A stretch of 59,530 nt of DNA, from the NCBI RefSeq assembly GCF_000972385.1, contig NZ_JXTE01000059.1, positions 1 through 59,530 of the forward strand. Reading direction: 5' to 3'. This DNA is from Streptomyces sp. WM6386. Its GTDB lineage: Bacteria; Actinomycetota; Actinomycetes; Streptomycetales; Streptomycetaceae. Below, piece by piece: positions 28,101-35,654 of this stretch. The notes below the pieces were generated by a model that was not told the DNA's origin, did no database searches, and was given only the letters and a program-made list of their open reading frames with translations. Position 1 is the first letter of the stretch, and every line of letters starts with the position of its first letter. The position numbers were made by a program, and so were the translations under genes.

Positions 28101-28655
28101 CCGCACACGCTCCCAGGCGTCCGCGAGGTCCTCGCCGGAGCGACATGCCGCCATGCCGATACCGCCGCCACCGCCGGTCGCCTTGAGCATGACGGGATAG
28201 CCGATGGCCTCGGCCTGCGCGAGGGCCTCGGTGAGCGACGCCAGCAGTCCTGTCCCCGGCGCCAGCGGTACCCCCGCCGTCTCGGCCGCCGCCCGTGCCG
28301 TGTGCTTGGCGCCGAAGAGCTCCAGCTGCTCCGGTGTCGGGCCCACGAACACGATCCCGGCCTCCTCGCAGCGCCGTGCGAAGGCCGCGTCCTCGGACAG
28401 GAAGCCGTATCCGGGGTGGACGGCCCCCGCCCCCGTGTCCTTGGCCGCCCTCAGCACCAGGTCCGCGTCGAGGTACGACTCCTTGGCGGGCGCGGGCCCC
28501 AGTCGTACGGCCTCGTCCGCGAGCCGCACATGGGGTGCCGAGCGGTCCGGGTCGGAGTACACGGCGACCGTGCGCAGGCCGAGTTCGCGGGCGGTGCGGA
28601 TGATCCGTACCGCGATCTCGCCCCGGTTGGCGACGAGGAGGGTGTCGAAGGTCAT
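25143..28655 (-). CDS. Biotin-dependent urea/guanidine carboxylase
   Basis: 1170 residues from the ATG at 28655. Domain order: biotin carboxylase (1-450; LLVANRGEIAVRIIRTAREL, KATGGGGGIGMA, EVNTRLQVEHPVTEEIYGVD), the allophanate-hydrolase subunit 2/KipA-like domain (about 460-770; GTLTTVQDWPGRTGYWQVGV), the subunit 1/KipI-like domain (about 780-1000) and a biotinyl domain with EAMKME at Lys1133. Carboxylates urea to allophanate, or guanidine to carboxyguanidine; the two subfamilies are confused in databases. The neighbouring DUF1989 pair favours guanidine (see findings). The ATG overlaps the upstream stop by 4 bases (ATGA). Confidence 0.93.
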   Translation of the reverse strand: MTFDTLLVANRGEIAVRIIRTARELGLRTVAVYSDPDRSAPHVRLADEAVRLGPAPAKESYLDADLVLRAAKDTGAGAVHPGYGFLSEDAAFARRCEEAGIVFVGPTPEQLELFGAKHTARAAAETAGVPLAPGTGLLASLTEALAQAEAIGYPVMLKATGGGGGIGMAACRSGEDLADAWERVRRVAAASFSAASASGLFLERLVEHARHVEVQVFGDGEGRVVTFGDRDCSLQRRNQKVLEEAPAPGLPDHVREHLARSAVDLCASVGYRSAGTVEFVYDAAREEAYFLEVNTRLQVEHPVTEEIYGVDLVAWMLRLARGERDVVREPDSPRGHAVEARIYAEDPSREHRPSAGLLTRVEFPPGVRVDGWVETGTEVTTSYDPMLAKVIAYGSDRAHALHRLDEALARTRVDGIETNLGLLRAALADSRFAGASHSTATLAGVRDRTPRIEVVSAGTLTTVQDWPGRTGYWQVGVPPCGPMDDLSFRLGNQALGNHEGAAGLECTLRGPSLRFSHTTTVCVTGAPAPVTVDGSAVAQWEPVTVPAGALLDIGAPLEHGLRTYVLFARGLDVPAFLGSASTFTLGRFGGHGGRALRTGDVLHGGGRAEGRPVDDPPLFTRTWHIGAAEGPHAAPEFFTEDDIHDFYAADWKVHFNSARTGVRLIGPKPRWARADGGEAGLHPSNIHDTPYSVGAVDYTGDMPVLLGPDGPSLGGFVCPATVLSGERWKLGQLRPGDTVRFMPVDVAGEPRPAIVDGGVLARDGDVTYRRSGDDNLLVEFGPMQLDLALRMRVHALMEAVADACPDGVTDLTPGIRSLQIQTDPRRLPQHELLAAVREITASLPPSDELVVPSRTVHLPLSWDDPATREAIARYMAGVRDDAPWCPWNIEFIRRVNGLDSVNDVYDTVFDAEYLVLGLGDVYLGAPVATPLDPRHRLVTTKYNPARTWTAENSVGIGGAYLCVYGMEGPGGYQFVGRTTQVWSGWQQRGAFEPGSPWLLRFFDRIKWYPVDADELLELRADITSGRFVPRIEEGTFSLSAYRTFLAENAESTAEFRARQQAAFAAERDAWEAAGEFARADAVSAPAPPAASVEIPEGGRIVEAEFTASVWQLNVEPGDEVTAGQPLLALEAMKMESRVHAPMDGVVTEILARPGDQVEAGTALVVLAPVN

Positions 28656-29251
28656 CCGGTGGCCCCGATCGTCATCTCCACCGCGGTCGGCTCGAAGCCG
28701 TTGCAAGGGTTGTTGATCTGCGGGCAGTTGGAGACGAGGACCAGTACGTCGCACTCGGCGCGCAGGGTCAGCTTCAGACCGGGGGCCGAGATGCCGTCGA
28801 CGATGCCGAGGGTGCCGTCCTTGTCGACCGGCACGTTCATGTACCAGTTGATGTTGGAGACCAGGTCGCGCTTGCCCAGGCCATGACGGGCGCCCTCCGC
28901 GAGGAAGTTGTCCACGCACGCGTGCTGCGACCAGGTGTGGTGGCCGTACCGGAGGGTGTTGGACTCCTTGGAGCAGGCGCCACCGACCGTGTCGTGGCGG
29001 CCCACCTCGTCGTCGACCACGGTCATCAGCGGGGTGTGCTCGTTCGACATCAGCACGGTGCCCGTGGTCAGGAAGACGTTGCCCTGGGCGTGGATCGTGT
29101 CGGGCGCGCTGTAGCGGACGGCTGTGTCGTGGGCGTCGTAGACGAGGAAGTCGACGGCCTGGTTGCCGTGCAGATCGGTGACGGTGAGGGTCTCCCCGGT
29201 GCGGACGACCGCGGACCAGGCGGCACGGGCGGGAACGACGGTCGTGCTCAT
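28652..29251 (-). CDS. DUF1989 protein, urea-amidolyase-associated type 2 (carboxyguanidine deiminase subunit candidate)
   Basis: 199 residues from the ATG at 29251. The family-typical DLHGNQAVDFLVYDAHD near the N-terminus and VGGACSKESNTLRYGHHT with Cys/His candidates are visible, and the C-terminal LVLVSNCPQINNPCNGFEP is characteristic of UAAP2. Related proteins (CgdA/CgdB) form a heteromeric carboxyguanidine deiminase in Pseudomonas, by published work I recall. 4-bp overlaps with genes on both sides mean tight translational coupling. Confidence 0.87.
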   Translation of the reverse strand: MSTTVVPARAAWSAVVRTGETLTVTDLHGNQAVDFLVYDAHDTAVRYSAPDTIHAQGNVFLTTGTVLMSNEHTPLMTVVDDEVGRHDTVGGACSKESNTLRYGHHTWSQHACVDNFLAEGARHGLGKRDLVSNINWYMNVPVDKDGTLGIVDGISAPGLKLTLRAECDVLVLVSNCPQINNPCNGFEPTAVEMTIGATG

Positions 29252-30072
29252 GCGAGCCCCCTCGCGGCAAGGAATTCGGCGGTGTTGAGGAAGGCGCGGC
29301 GGCCCTCGGGGGTGGCGTCCCACAGCGGGTCGCCGGGCTTGGTCGCGGCGGCCCGCCAGGCGAGCACCTCCAGCGGGGTGCTGACGTAGTCGGGGCGCGG
29401 GTCGGCGGGGTGGGGCACGTTGGCGAGGAGCACGGTGACGTCCTGCTCGGCCCGCAGCGTCACGCTCGCGCCCGGGCCCGCCGATCCGCTGAAGTCGAGG
29501 GCGCCGTCCTCACGGACCTCCACGCCCTGGAAGAAGGAGAGCGACGGCGGCAGATCGCGCGGGGCGAGTCCGTTCTTCGCGGCCGCCAGCTTGAACAGCT
29601 CCCGTCCGGCGGGGGAGTCGGACTGCGGGGTGCCGTCGCCGTACCGCTCGGTGTTCCGGACGAGGGTGGAGGTGCCGCACAGGGCGTCGTGGCGGCCGGA
29701 GGTGTCGGCCACCAGTGAGGCGAGGACCCGGCCCTGGTCGGACAGGAGCAGCACGCCCTCACCCAGATAGGCGTTCCACTGCACCTTCACCGTGTCGGCG
29801 ACGTTCAGCCGTTCCCAGGGCCGGTCCGCCGCGTACAGCAGCAGATGTGCGCAGGCGTCGCCGTGCAGGTCGGTCAGGCGCAGCTCGGTGCCGCGGGCGA
29901 GTACGCGGTGCGTGTAGTTGCCGCCCGCCACCGTCTCGGCCCAGACCAGGGGCCCTGCCTCACGGGGCGGTTGCGGCCAGTCCGCGGCCGGCACGACGGG
30001 CATGGCCTCGGCGTGGGCGCCCTCCTGGGCGCGGGCGTGATCGCGGGCTCCGTAAGTGGTCGATGTCGCCAT
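29248..30072 (-). CDS. DUF1989 protein, urea-amidolyase-associated type 1 (carboxyguanidine deiminase subunit candidate)
   Basis: 274 residues; ATG at 30072 with GGAGG about 8 bases upstream. Shares the fold of its neighbour: RLTDLHGDACAHLLLYAADR, DALCGTSTLVRNTERYGDG with a Cys, and LANVPHPADPR near the C-terminus. First gene of the carboxylase operon. Its leader is only about 50 bases and holds the TetR-type palindrome rather than a guanidine-I riboswitch. Function as a deiminase is inferred from the family and the neighbours. Confidence 0.87.
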   Translation of the reverse strand: MATSTTYGARDHARAQEGAHAEAMPVVPAADWPQPPREAGPLVWAETVAGGNYTHRVLARGTELRLTDLHGDACAHLLLYAADRPWERLNVADTVKVQWNAYLGEGVLLLSDQGRVLASLVADTSGRHDALCGTSTLVRNTERYGDGTPQSDSPAGRELFKLAAAKNGLAPRDLPPSLSFFQGVEVREDGALDFSGSAGPGASVTLRAEQDVTVLLANVPHPADPRPDYVSTPLEVLAWRAAATKPGDPLWDATPEGRRAFLNTAEFLAARGLA

Positions 30073-30096
30073 CGCGGGACCTCCGGCTCCGGTGCT

Positions 30097-30118
30097 ATTT
30101 CTGTCGTGCGACAGAAAT
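30097..30118. promoter_or_regulatory. 22-bp palindromic operator, copy 1
   Basis: Perfect half-sites ATTTCTGTCG and CGACAGAAAT with a TG centre, 25 bases before the DUF1989 start and 121 bases before the divergent TetR start. Nearly the same sequence, including the flanking TAGG, is at 38293-38314. Confidence 0.8.
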
Positions 30119-30238
30119 TAGGAGCGGGGTGGGTCGCGGGGATTGCCCGGGGGTTGCGGGGTGGTTACCGAGCCCTCACCCGTGCCGGCCGGGTGCTGCC
30201 GAAGATCACCGGATGGTGCCCTGTGCGAGGATCGGCGT

Positions 30239-30865
30239 ATGGGAACGACGGGTGGACGGCGGGTCGGCAGACCGCGCGCCGCACAGCGGCCGGACAGCGG
30301 GCTCGAGCCGCGTGACGAACTGCTCGCCGCCGCCGCCGAGTTGTTCACCACCCGGGGTTACGCGGCCACCACCACCCGGGCCGTCGCCGAACGTGCGGGC
30401 ATGCGTCAGGCGTCCATGTACCACTACGTCTCCGGCAAGGAGGAGCTGCTCGCCCGGCTCCTGGAGTCCACGGTCACCCCGTCGCTCGGGTACGCCCGCG
30501 AGCTCCTGGCCGACGACGCGACCACGGCAGAGGACCGGCTGTGGGAGCTGTGCCGTGCGGACGTGGAGCTCCTGTGCGGCGGCCCGTACAACCTGGGCGG
30601 CCTCTATCTGCTGCCCGAGGTGCGTGCCGAGCGGTTCGCCGGCTTCCATGCCGTGCGCGCCGAACTCAAGGACGCCTACCGGCAGTTGCTCGCCGCGACC
30701 GGCGCCGGTGGCGCGCTCGCCAAGAGCGAGCTCGATCTCCGTACGGATCTGTTGTTCGGGCTGATCGAGGGGGTCATCCTCGTCCACCGCTCGGACCCCG
30801 ACCGCCCGGTGGCGGTGTTTGCGGAAGCCACCGCGGACGCGGCGCTGAGGATCGCGGGCACCTGA
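30239..30865 (+). CDS. TetR-family transcriptional regulator of the carboxylase operon
   Basis: 208 residues from ATG 30239 (GCGAGG 8 bases upstream). The N-terminal HTH (ELLAAAAELFTTRGYAATTTRAVAERAGMRQASMYHYVSGKEELLARLL) is classical TetR; the C-terminal ligand domain is unremarkable but contains a Cys (AELLCGGPYNLGGLYLLPE region). Divergent from the urea/guanidine operon. Likely binds the palindrome at 30097 and its copy before the permease. The ligand may be urea, guanidine or an intermediate; not shown. Confidence 0.9.
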   Translation: MGTTGGRRVGRPRAAQRPDSGLEPRDELLAAAAELFTTRGYAATTTRAVAERAGMRQASMYHYVSGKEELLARLLESTVTPSLGYARELLADDATTAEDRLWELCRADVELLCGGPYNLGGLYLLPEVRAERFAGFHAVRAELKDAYRQLLAATGAGGALAKSELDLRTDLLFGLIEGVILVHRSDPDRPVAVFAEATADAALRIAGT

Positions 30866-31116
30866 CCTTCACCCGTCACGGTGAGTGGTTTTCGTATGCC
30901 TGTACGCCGTGACGCACCGTGTGCGAACGGAACCTCTGCGTGTAAATGGAGCTGAGGGTACTCCTTGTCCGCGCCCCATTTCAGGTGCTTGCTGAATATG
31001 ACACGGCGATGATCCGGTCGGACTAAGCTCGCCCGCGGCGCACCGAGTTGAGATGTATTCGTGCGCTTGTTCCCTATGTATGCGCATCCAAGCCGATTCG
31101 TTTTCGAGGGCCTTAC
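30866..31116. other. Upstream region of conservon 9
   Basis: 251 bases with no gene; more AT-rich than the surroundings near 30985-31110. It contains TAAGCT and ATGCGCAT motifs but no promoter I can support. Confidence 0.4.
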
Positions 31117-32700
31117 ATGGTGAGTGTTCAATCCCCACCCGTACGCCGTGAACTTCCCTACGCGCGCGTGCTGTTGCTCCCCGCGATACTGATGGCCGCG
31201 GCCACCGGAGCCGCAGCCGCCGTGGTCCAGGAGCCGGCCCGCACGGCCGTCGCCTGGTGCGGCGCCGTCGCCACGCTCCTGGTGCTCGCGGCGGCTTCCG
31301 AAGTGGTGCGTCGCGGCCGGGCCCTGCGTGAGCTGCGCGCCGAGTACGCCCGTAACAGCGCGTATCTGGAACGACGGGTCGGCTCGCACGAGGAGGACAT
31401 GCTCCGCCTCGCGAAAGAGATCACACCCGCCGCCATCTACCGGTTGCGATCCGGAAATTCCCCCGGTGAGGTGATTCGCCAACTCGGCGACATCGACCCC
31501 ACCTACCGCGAACTCCCCGAGTCGCAGCTCATGCTGATCCACTCGGTGCTCGACATCATCGACCGCGAGGAAGCCCTCCGTGACTCCACGCAGCGCTCCT
31601 TCGTCTCCATCGCTCGCCGTGTCCAGGCGATCGTGCACCAGCAGAACAACGAACTCCGCGAGATGGAGGAGGACCACGGCCGCAACCCCGAGGTCTTCGA
31701 CGACCTCCTGCGCATCGACCACGGCACCGCGCTGATCGGCCGCCTCGCCGACTCCATCTCCGTCCTCGGCGGCGGCCGCCCCGGCCGTCAGTGGCCCGAT
31801 CCCGTCCCGCTGTACAGCGTGCTGCGCGGCGGCATGTCCCGCATCCTGGAGTACCGCCGCATCAAGCTGGACTCCATCGCCCAGGTCAACATCCGCGGCA
31901 TCTCCGTCGAGCCGGTCATCCACGCCGTCGCGGAGCTCCTGGACAACGCCACCCGCTACTCGCCGCCGCAGACCAAGGTGCACGTCACCGCCAGCGAGGT
32001 GCAGACCGGCGTCGCCGTCGAGATCGAGGACGCCGGCGTCAGCTTCAGCGAGGAGGCCCGGGCCAAGGCCGAGGGCATGCTGGAGAGCGCCAAGGCCGGT
32101 GTCGACCTCCAGGACCTGGGCGATTCCCCGCGCCTGGGCCTGGCCGTCGTCGGCCGGCTGTGCACGCAGTTCAACATGCAGGTCTCGCTGCGCTCCTCGG
32201 CGTACGGCGGTGTCCGCGCCGTCCTGATCGTGCCACGCGAGATGATGACCAGCGATCCGGCCCCCGGACTCGCCCACGGCATCGGCGCCGGTGCCGTACC
32301 GAAGACCGAAGGTGCGCTCGAAGGTCCCAAGCGCGCACCGAAGAGGCGGCGTCCCACCAGCCCGCGCATCCCCATCGGCGTGTCCATGGAGGACGACGTC
32401 CCCGAGGTCACCGAGTGGACCGCCGGCGGGCTGCCGCAGCGCCGCAGCCGGGTCAAGACGCCGCTCGCCCAGCGGTTCGCCGAGCAGGCGGCCATCGAGA
32501 AGGCCGAGCGGGAGGGCAAGCCGACCATCTGGTCGACGCCCGCCCCCGCCCCCGAGCCGGAGAAGAAGGAACCCGAGCCCGGACTGTGGGTCGAGGCCTT
32601 CTGGAACGGACTCAAGGGCGCCCCCGCCCCGAGCGCACCCACCCAGCAGACCACCGAGCCGGCCCGGACCGAGGCCGACGACGAGAGGGACCACACGTGA
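31117..32700 (+). CDS. cvnA9: Conservon sensor-type histidine kinase-like protein CvnA9/RarA
   Basis: 527 residues from ATG 31117 (GAGGG 6 bases upstream). Two membrane helices near the N-terminus (about 15-35 and 42-62) with almost no loop, a coiled linker, then a HATPase region with N-box AELLDNATRYSPPQTKV and a G-box reading DSPRLGLAVVG. No convincing phosphoacceptor His box was located. The C-terminal 130 residues are Pro/Glu-rich and disordered. In S. coelicolor the conservon proteins form a membrane complex likened to a G-protein-coupled system and affect aerial growth. 4-bp overlap with cvnB. Confidence 0.92.
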   Translation: MVSVQSPPVRRELPYARVLLLPAILMAAATGAAAAVVQEPARTAVAWCGAVATLLVLAAASEVVRRGRALRELRAEYARNSAYLERRVGSHEEDMLRLAKEITPAAIYRLRSGNSPGEVIRQLGDIDPTYRELPESQLMLIHSVLDIIDREEALRDSTQRSFVSIARRVQAIVHQQNNELREMEEDHGRNPEVFDDLLRIDHGTALIGRLADSISVLGGGRPGRQWPDPVPLYSVLRGGMSRILEYRRIKLDSIAQVNIRGISVEPVIHAVAELLDNATRYSPPQTKVHVTASEVQTGVAVEIEDAGVSFSEEARAKAEGMLESAKAGVDLQDLGDSPRLGLAVVGRLCTQFNMQVSLRSSAYGGVRAVLIVPREMMTSDPAPGLAHGIGAGAVPKTEGALEGPKRAPKRRRPTSPRIPIGVSMEDDVPEVTEWTAGGLPQRRSRVKTPLAQRFAEQAAIEKAEREGKPTIWSTPAPAPEPEKKEPEPGLWVEAFWNGLKGAPAPSAPTQQTTEPARTEADDERDHT

Positions 32701-33104
32701 TCCAGCAGCGCGCCAACTTCGACTGGATGCTCAAGGACCTCGCCGACGGGGTACCAGGCATCGAGATGATCGTGGTGCTCTCCGCCGACGGCCTGCGCAT
32801 CGCGCGCTACGGCGGCGACCCGGACGCCGCCGACCGTGTCGCCGCGGCCTGTGCGGGGCTCCAGAGCCTCGCCCACGCCGTCGCCCACGAGATCCCGGAC
32901 AGCGACGGCCGGATGAAGATGGTCATCATCGAGATCAACGGCGGCTACTTCTATCTGATGGCCGCGGGGGCCAACGCCTATCTCGCGGTGCTGTCCGACG
33001 TGGTCGCCGAACCCGGTCTGATGAGCAACCGCATGCGCGACCTCGTCGTCAGAATCGGCGCCCATCTCACCAGTCCGCCCCGGCGGAACGGGCAGACCGT
33101 ATGA
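32697..33104 (+). CDS. cvnB9: Roadblock/LC7-domain protein CvnB9/RarB
   Basis: 135 residues, one roadblock/LC7 fold (FDWMLKDLADGVPGIEMIVV, then the DGLRIARYGG strand). The family resembles MglB-type GTPase-regulating proteins. GTG at 32697 overlaps the cvnA stop (GTGA). Expected to act on the GTPase encoded two genes downstream. High confidence from both sequence and the fixed conservon order. Confidence 0.93.
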   Translation: MIQQRANFDWMLKDLADGVPGIEMIVVLSADGLRIARYGGDPDAADRVAAACAGLQSLAHAVAHEIPDSDGRMKMVIIEINGGYFYLMAAGANAYLAVLSDVVAEPGLMSNRMRDLVVRIGAHLTSPPRRNGQTV

Positions 33105-33508
33105 CTCCTCCGCAACGCCAGCGGCGGTACCCCAGTCAAGCACCGGAAGAACCGCCCCCGAATCCCGCGGGCGAGGGCACCGGAAAGCGCCCCCCGGAAC
33201 GGCTCTACGTGGTCGCCGGACCGGACGGGGAGCGGGCCGACCTCGACCTGGTCGCGTTAATCGTGGCGCGCGCCGACCCTCCGCCCTCCGCCACCCCTGA
33301 GCAGACGGCGATCCTCCGACTCAGCACGGCCCCGATCTCGGTCGCCGAGCTCTCGGCCTATCTGAGCCTGCCGTTCAGTGTGATGACCGTCCTGCTCACG
33401 GAGATGCTGACGGCCGAACTGGTGACGGCGCGCGCCCCGATCGTCCGTCAGGCGCTCCCCGACCGTTCCCTTCTCGAAGCGGTGATGCATGGACTTCAAA
33501 GGCTCTGA
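33101..33508 (+). CDS. cvnC9: DUF742 protein CvnC9/RarC
   Basis: 135 residues. Disordered Pro/Arg-rich N-terminus, then the DUF742 domain with PERLYVVAGPDG, a winged-helix-like stretch (APISVAELSAYLSLPFSVMTVLLTEML) and the C-terminal LLEAVMHGLQRL. ATG at 33101 overlaps the cvnB stop (ATGA). Third conservon component; exact role unknown. Confidence 0.93.
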   Translation: MTPPQRQRRYPSQAPEEPPPNPAGEGTGKRPPERLYVVAGPDGERADLDLVALIVARADPPPSATPEQTAILRLSTAPISVAELSAYLSLPFSVMTVLLTEMLTAELVTARAPIVRQALPDRSLLEAVMHGLQRL

Positions 33509-34109
33509 CACCATCCCCGGACCACGCACAGAGGATCAACTGCCGCACACGGCCCAGGCCGCGGTGAAGATCGTGATCGTGGGCGGCTTCGGAGTCGGCA
33601 AGACGACGATGGTCGGGTCGGTCAGCGAGATCAGGCCGCTGACCACCGAGGAGACCATGACCCAGGCAGGGATCGGGGTCGACGACAACTACGGCTCCGA
33701 GACCAAGACCGCCACCACCGTGGCCATGGACTTCGGCCGCATCAGCATCACCGACCAGCTCGTGCTGTATCTGTTCGGAACCCCCGGCCAGCAACGCTTC
33801 TGGTTTCTGTGGAACGGCCTGTTCGAGGGCGCGCTCGGTGCGGTGGTGCTGGTCGACACCCGCCGTCTGGAGGTCAGCTTCGACGTCATAGGACGGCTCG
33901 AGGAGCGCGGCGTGCCCTTCATCGTCGCCGTCAACTCCTTTCCGGACGGGCCCCGTTACCCCATCGCGGACCTGCGTGGCGCGCTCGACCTGGACGAGGG
34001 CATCCCCATCGTGGAGTGCGACGCACGCCGCCGGGCCTCCAGCCGCGACACCCTGATGACCCTGATGCGCTTCCTGCACTCGCTCGCGCTGACCGGCCGG
34101 CTCACCTGA
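33489..34109 (+). CDS. cvnD9: Conservon small GTPase CvnD9/RarD
   Basis: 206 residues. G1/P-loop GGFGVGKTT (about 33-41), G3-like FGTPGQQR and a G4-region VAVNSF. Ras-like/ATP-GTP-binding family member typical of conservons. Starts at ATG 33489, inside the last 20 bases of cvnC, so it is translationally coupled. Probably the output switch of the membrane complex. A P450 gene follows 63 bases downstream. Confidence 0.93.
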   Translation: MDFKGSDTIPGPRTEDQLPHTAQAAVKIVIVGGFGVGKTTMVGSVSEIRPLTTEETMTQAGIGVDDNYGSETKTATTVAMDFGRISITDQLVLYLFGTPGQQRFWFLWNGLFEGALGAVVLVDTRRLEVSFDVIGRLEERGVPFIVAVNSFPDGPRYPIADLRGALDLDEGIPIVECDARRRASSRDTLMTLMRFLHSLALTGRLT

Positions 34110-34172
34110 CCGCCCGGCGACCTCACCCGACCTCAACTCCCCAGCAACCGGATCCACTTCGGAGCGATCACA

Positions 34173-35654
34173 GTGACGCCTGAACCCCCATCCCTGACCG
34201 GTGCCGACCCCACGGCCGGCCCGCCTCCCGGCTGCCCCGCCCACGGCCGTGGCCCCGGCGGGCTGCACCGGCTGTACGGCCCCGAGGCGCAGGACCTCGA
34301 AGGCCTCTACGAGAAACTCCGCGAGGAACACGGCCCGGTGGCGCCCGTCCTCCTCCACGACGACGTACCGATGTGGATCGTCCTCGGCCACGCCGAGAAC
34401 CTCCACATGGTGGGTACCCCCTCGCACTTCTGCCGGGACAGCCGCATCTGGACCCCGCAGATCGAGGGCATGGTCAAGCCCGACCACCCGATGATGCCGC
34501 ACATCGCCTGGGCGCCCATCTGCTCCTACGCCGAGGGCGACGAGCACCTGCGCCTGCGCGGCGCCGTCACCGGCGCCATGTCGACCATCAACTACCGCGC
34601 CATCCGGCGCCACATCAACCGCTACACCCAGCGCCTGGTCAACGAGTTCTGCGAGCAGGGCGACGCGGACCTCATCGCCCAGTTCGCCGAGCACCTGCCG
34701 ATGGCCATCATGTGCGAGATCTTCGGCATGCCGGCGGAGTACAACGACCGGCTCGTACAGGCCACCCGCGACCTCCTCAAGGGCACCGAGACCGCCAACT
34801 CCAGCCAGGCCTACGTCATGGGTGTTCTCCAGGGCCTCGCCGAACGCCGCCGCAAGCAGCCTGGCGACGACTTCGCCAGCCACCTCGTCCTGCACCCGGC
34901 GAAACTCACCGACGAAGAGGTCACCACCCACCTGTGGCTCGTCCTCATGGCGGCCTACGAGGCCACGGTCAACCTCATCGGCAACGTCCTGCGTGAGGTG
35001 CTCACCAACCCGGGCTTCCGCGCCCAGCTCAACGGCGGACAGATGACGGTGCCGCAGGCGGTCGAGCAGTCGCTGTGGGACGAGCCGCCGTTCAGCACGG
35101 TCTTCGCCTACTACGCCAAGCAGGACACGGAGTTGGGCGGCCAGCGCATCCGCAAGGGCGACGGTCTGCTGTTCGGCATCGCGCCGGGCAACGTCGACCC
35201 ACGGGTCCGGCCCGACCTCGAAGCCAACATGCAGGGCAACCGCTCGCACCTCGCCTTCGGCGGCGGCCCGCACGAGTGCCCCGGTCAGGACATCGCCCGT
35301 GGCATCGCCGACACCGGCGTCGACGCGTTGCTGATGCGGCTGCCGGACGTCCAGCTCGACTGCGACGAGGACGAGTTGGAGTGGCGGCAGTCGATCTCCT
35401 CGCGCCACCTCGTGGAACTGCCCGTCCGGTTCGCGCCCAAGCCGCAGCAGGACATCATGCAGAAGCCGGGCCACGCCCCGGTTCCGCAGCAGCGGCCCAA
35501 CTGGCAGGTCGGCACGGAGCGGCCGCAACCCGCGGCCGTCGAACCCCAGCCCCAGCCCCAGCCCGCCGCCCCGCCGCAGCCGGCGCCGACGCCCGAACCG
35601 GCCCGCCCGATGGGCGCCTGGCGCCGCTTCCTGCGGTGGTGGCGGGGTTACTGA
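34173..35654 (+). CDS. CYP157-type cytochrome P450 of the conservon (CvnE9/RarE)
   Basis: 493 residues; GTG 34173 with GGAG 9 bases upstream. Heme-ligand signature FGGGPHECPGQ with Cys369, and an I-helix-like AAYEATVN at 260-267. The K-helix, where P450s have ExxR, reads EQSLW at 298-302, the known hallmark of the CYP157 family. A Pro/Gln-rich tail (about 430-480) ends GAWRRFLRWWRGY, an Arg/Trp-rich amphipathic tip that could touch the membrane. Lies 63 bases after cvnD; redox partner and substrate unknown. Confidence 0.9.
   Translation: MTPEPPSLTGADPTAGPPPGCPAHGRGPGGLHRLYGPEAQDLEGLYEKLREEHGPVAPVLLHDDVPMWIVLGHAENLHMVGTPSHFCRDSRIWTPQIEGMVKPDHPMMPHIAWAPICSYAEGDEHLRLRGAVTGAMSTINYRAIRRHINRYTQRLVNEFCEQGDADLIAQFAEHLPMAIMCEIFGMPAEYNDRLVQATRDLLKGTETANSSQAYVMGVLQGLAERRRKQPGDDFASHLVLHPAKLTDEEVTTHLWLVLMAAYEATVNLIGNVLREVLTNPGFRAQLNGGQMTVPQAVEQSLWDEPPFSTVFAYYAKQDTELGGQRIRKGDGLLFGIAPGNVDPRVRPDLEANMQGNRSHLAFGGGPHECPGQDIARGIADTGVDALLMRLPDVQLDCDEDELEWRQSISSRHLVELPVRFAPKPQQDIMQKPGHAPVPQQRPNWQVGTERPQPAAVEPQPQPQPAAPPQPAPTPEPARPMGAWRRFLRWWRGY

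Noticed and set aside
30073..30238. Guanidine-I (ykkC) riboswitch before the carboxylase operon
   Set aside because: The leader of the first gene is only about 50 bases and is occupied by the palindrome; no room for the roughly 100-base aptamer.
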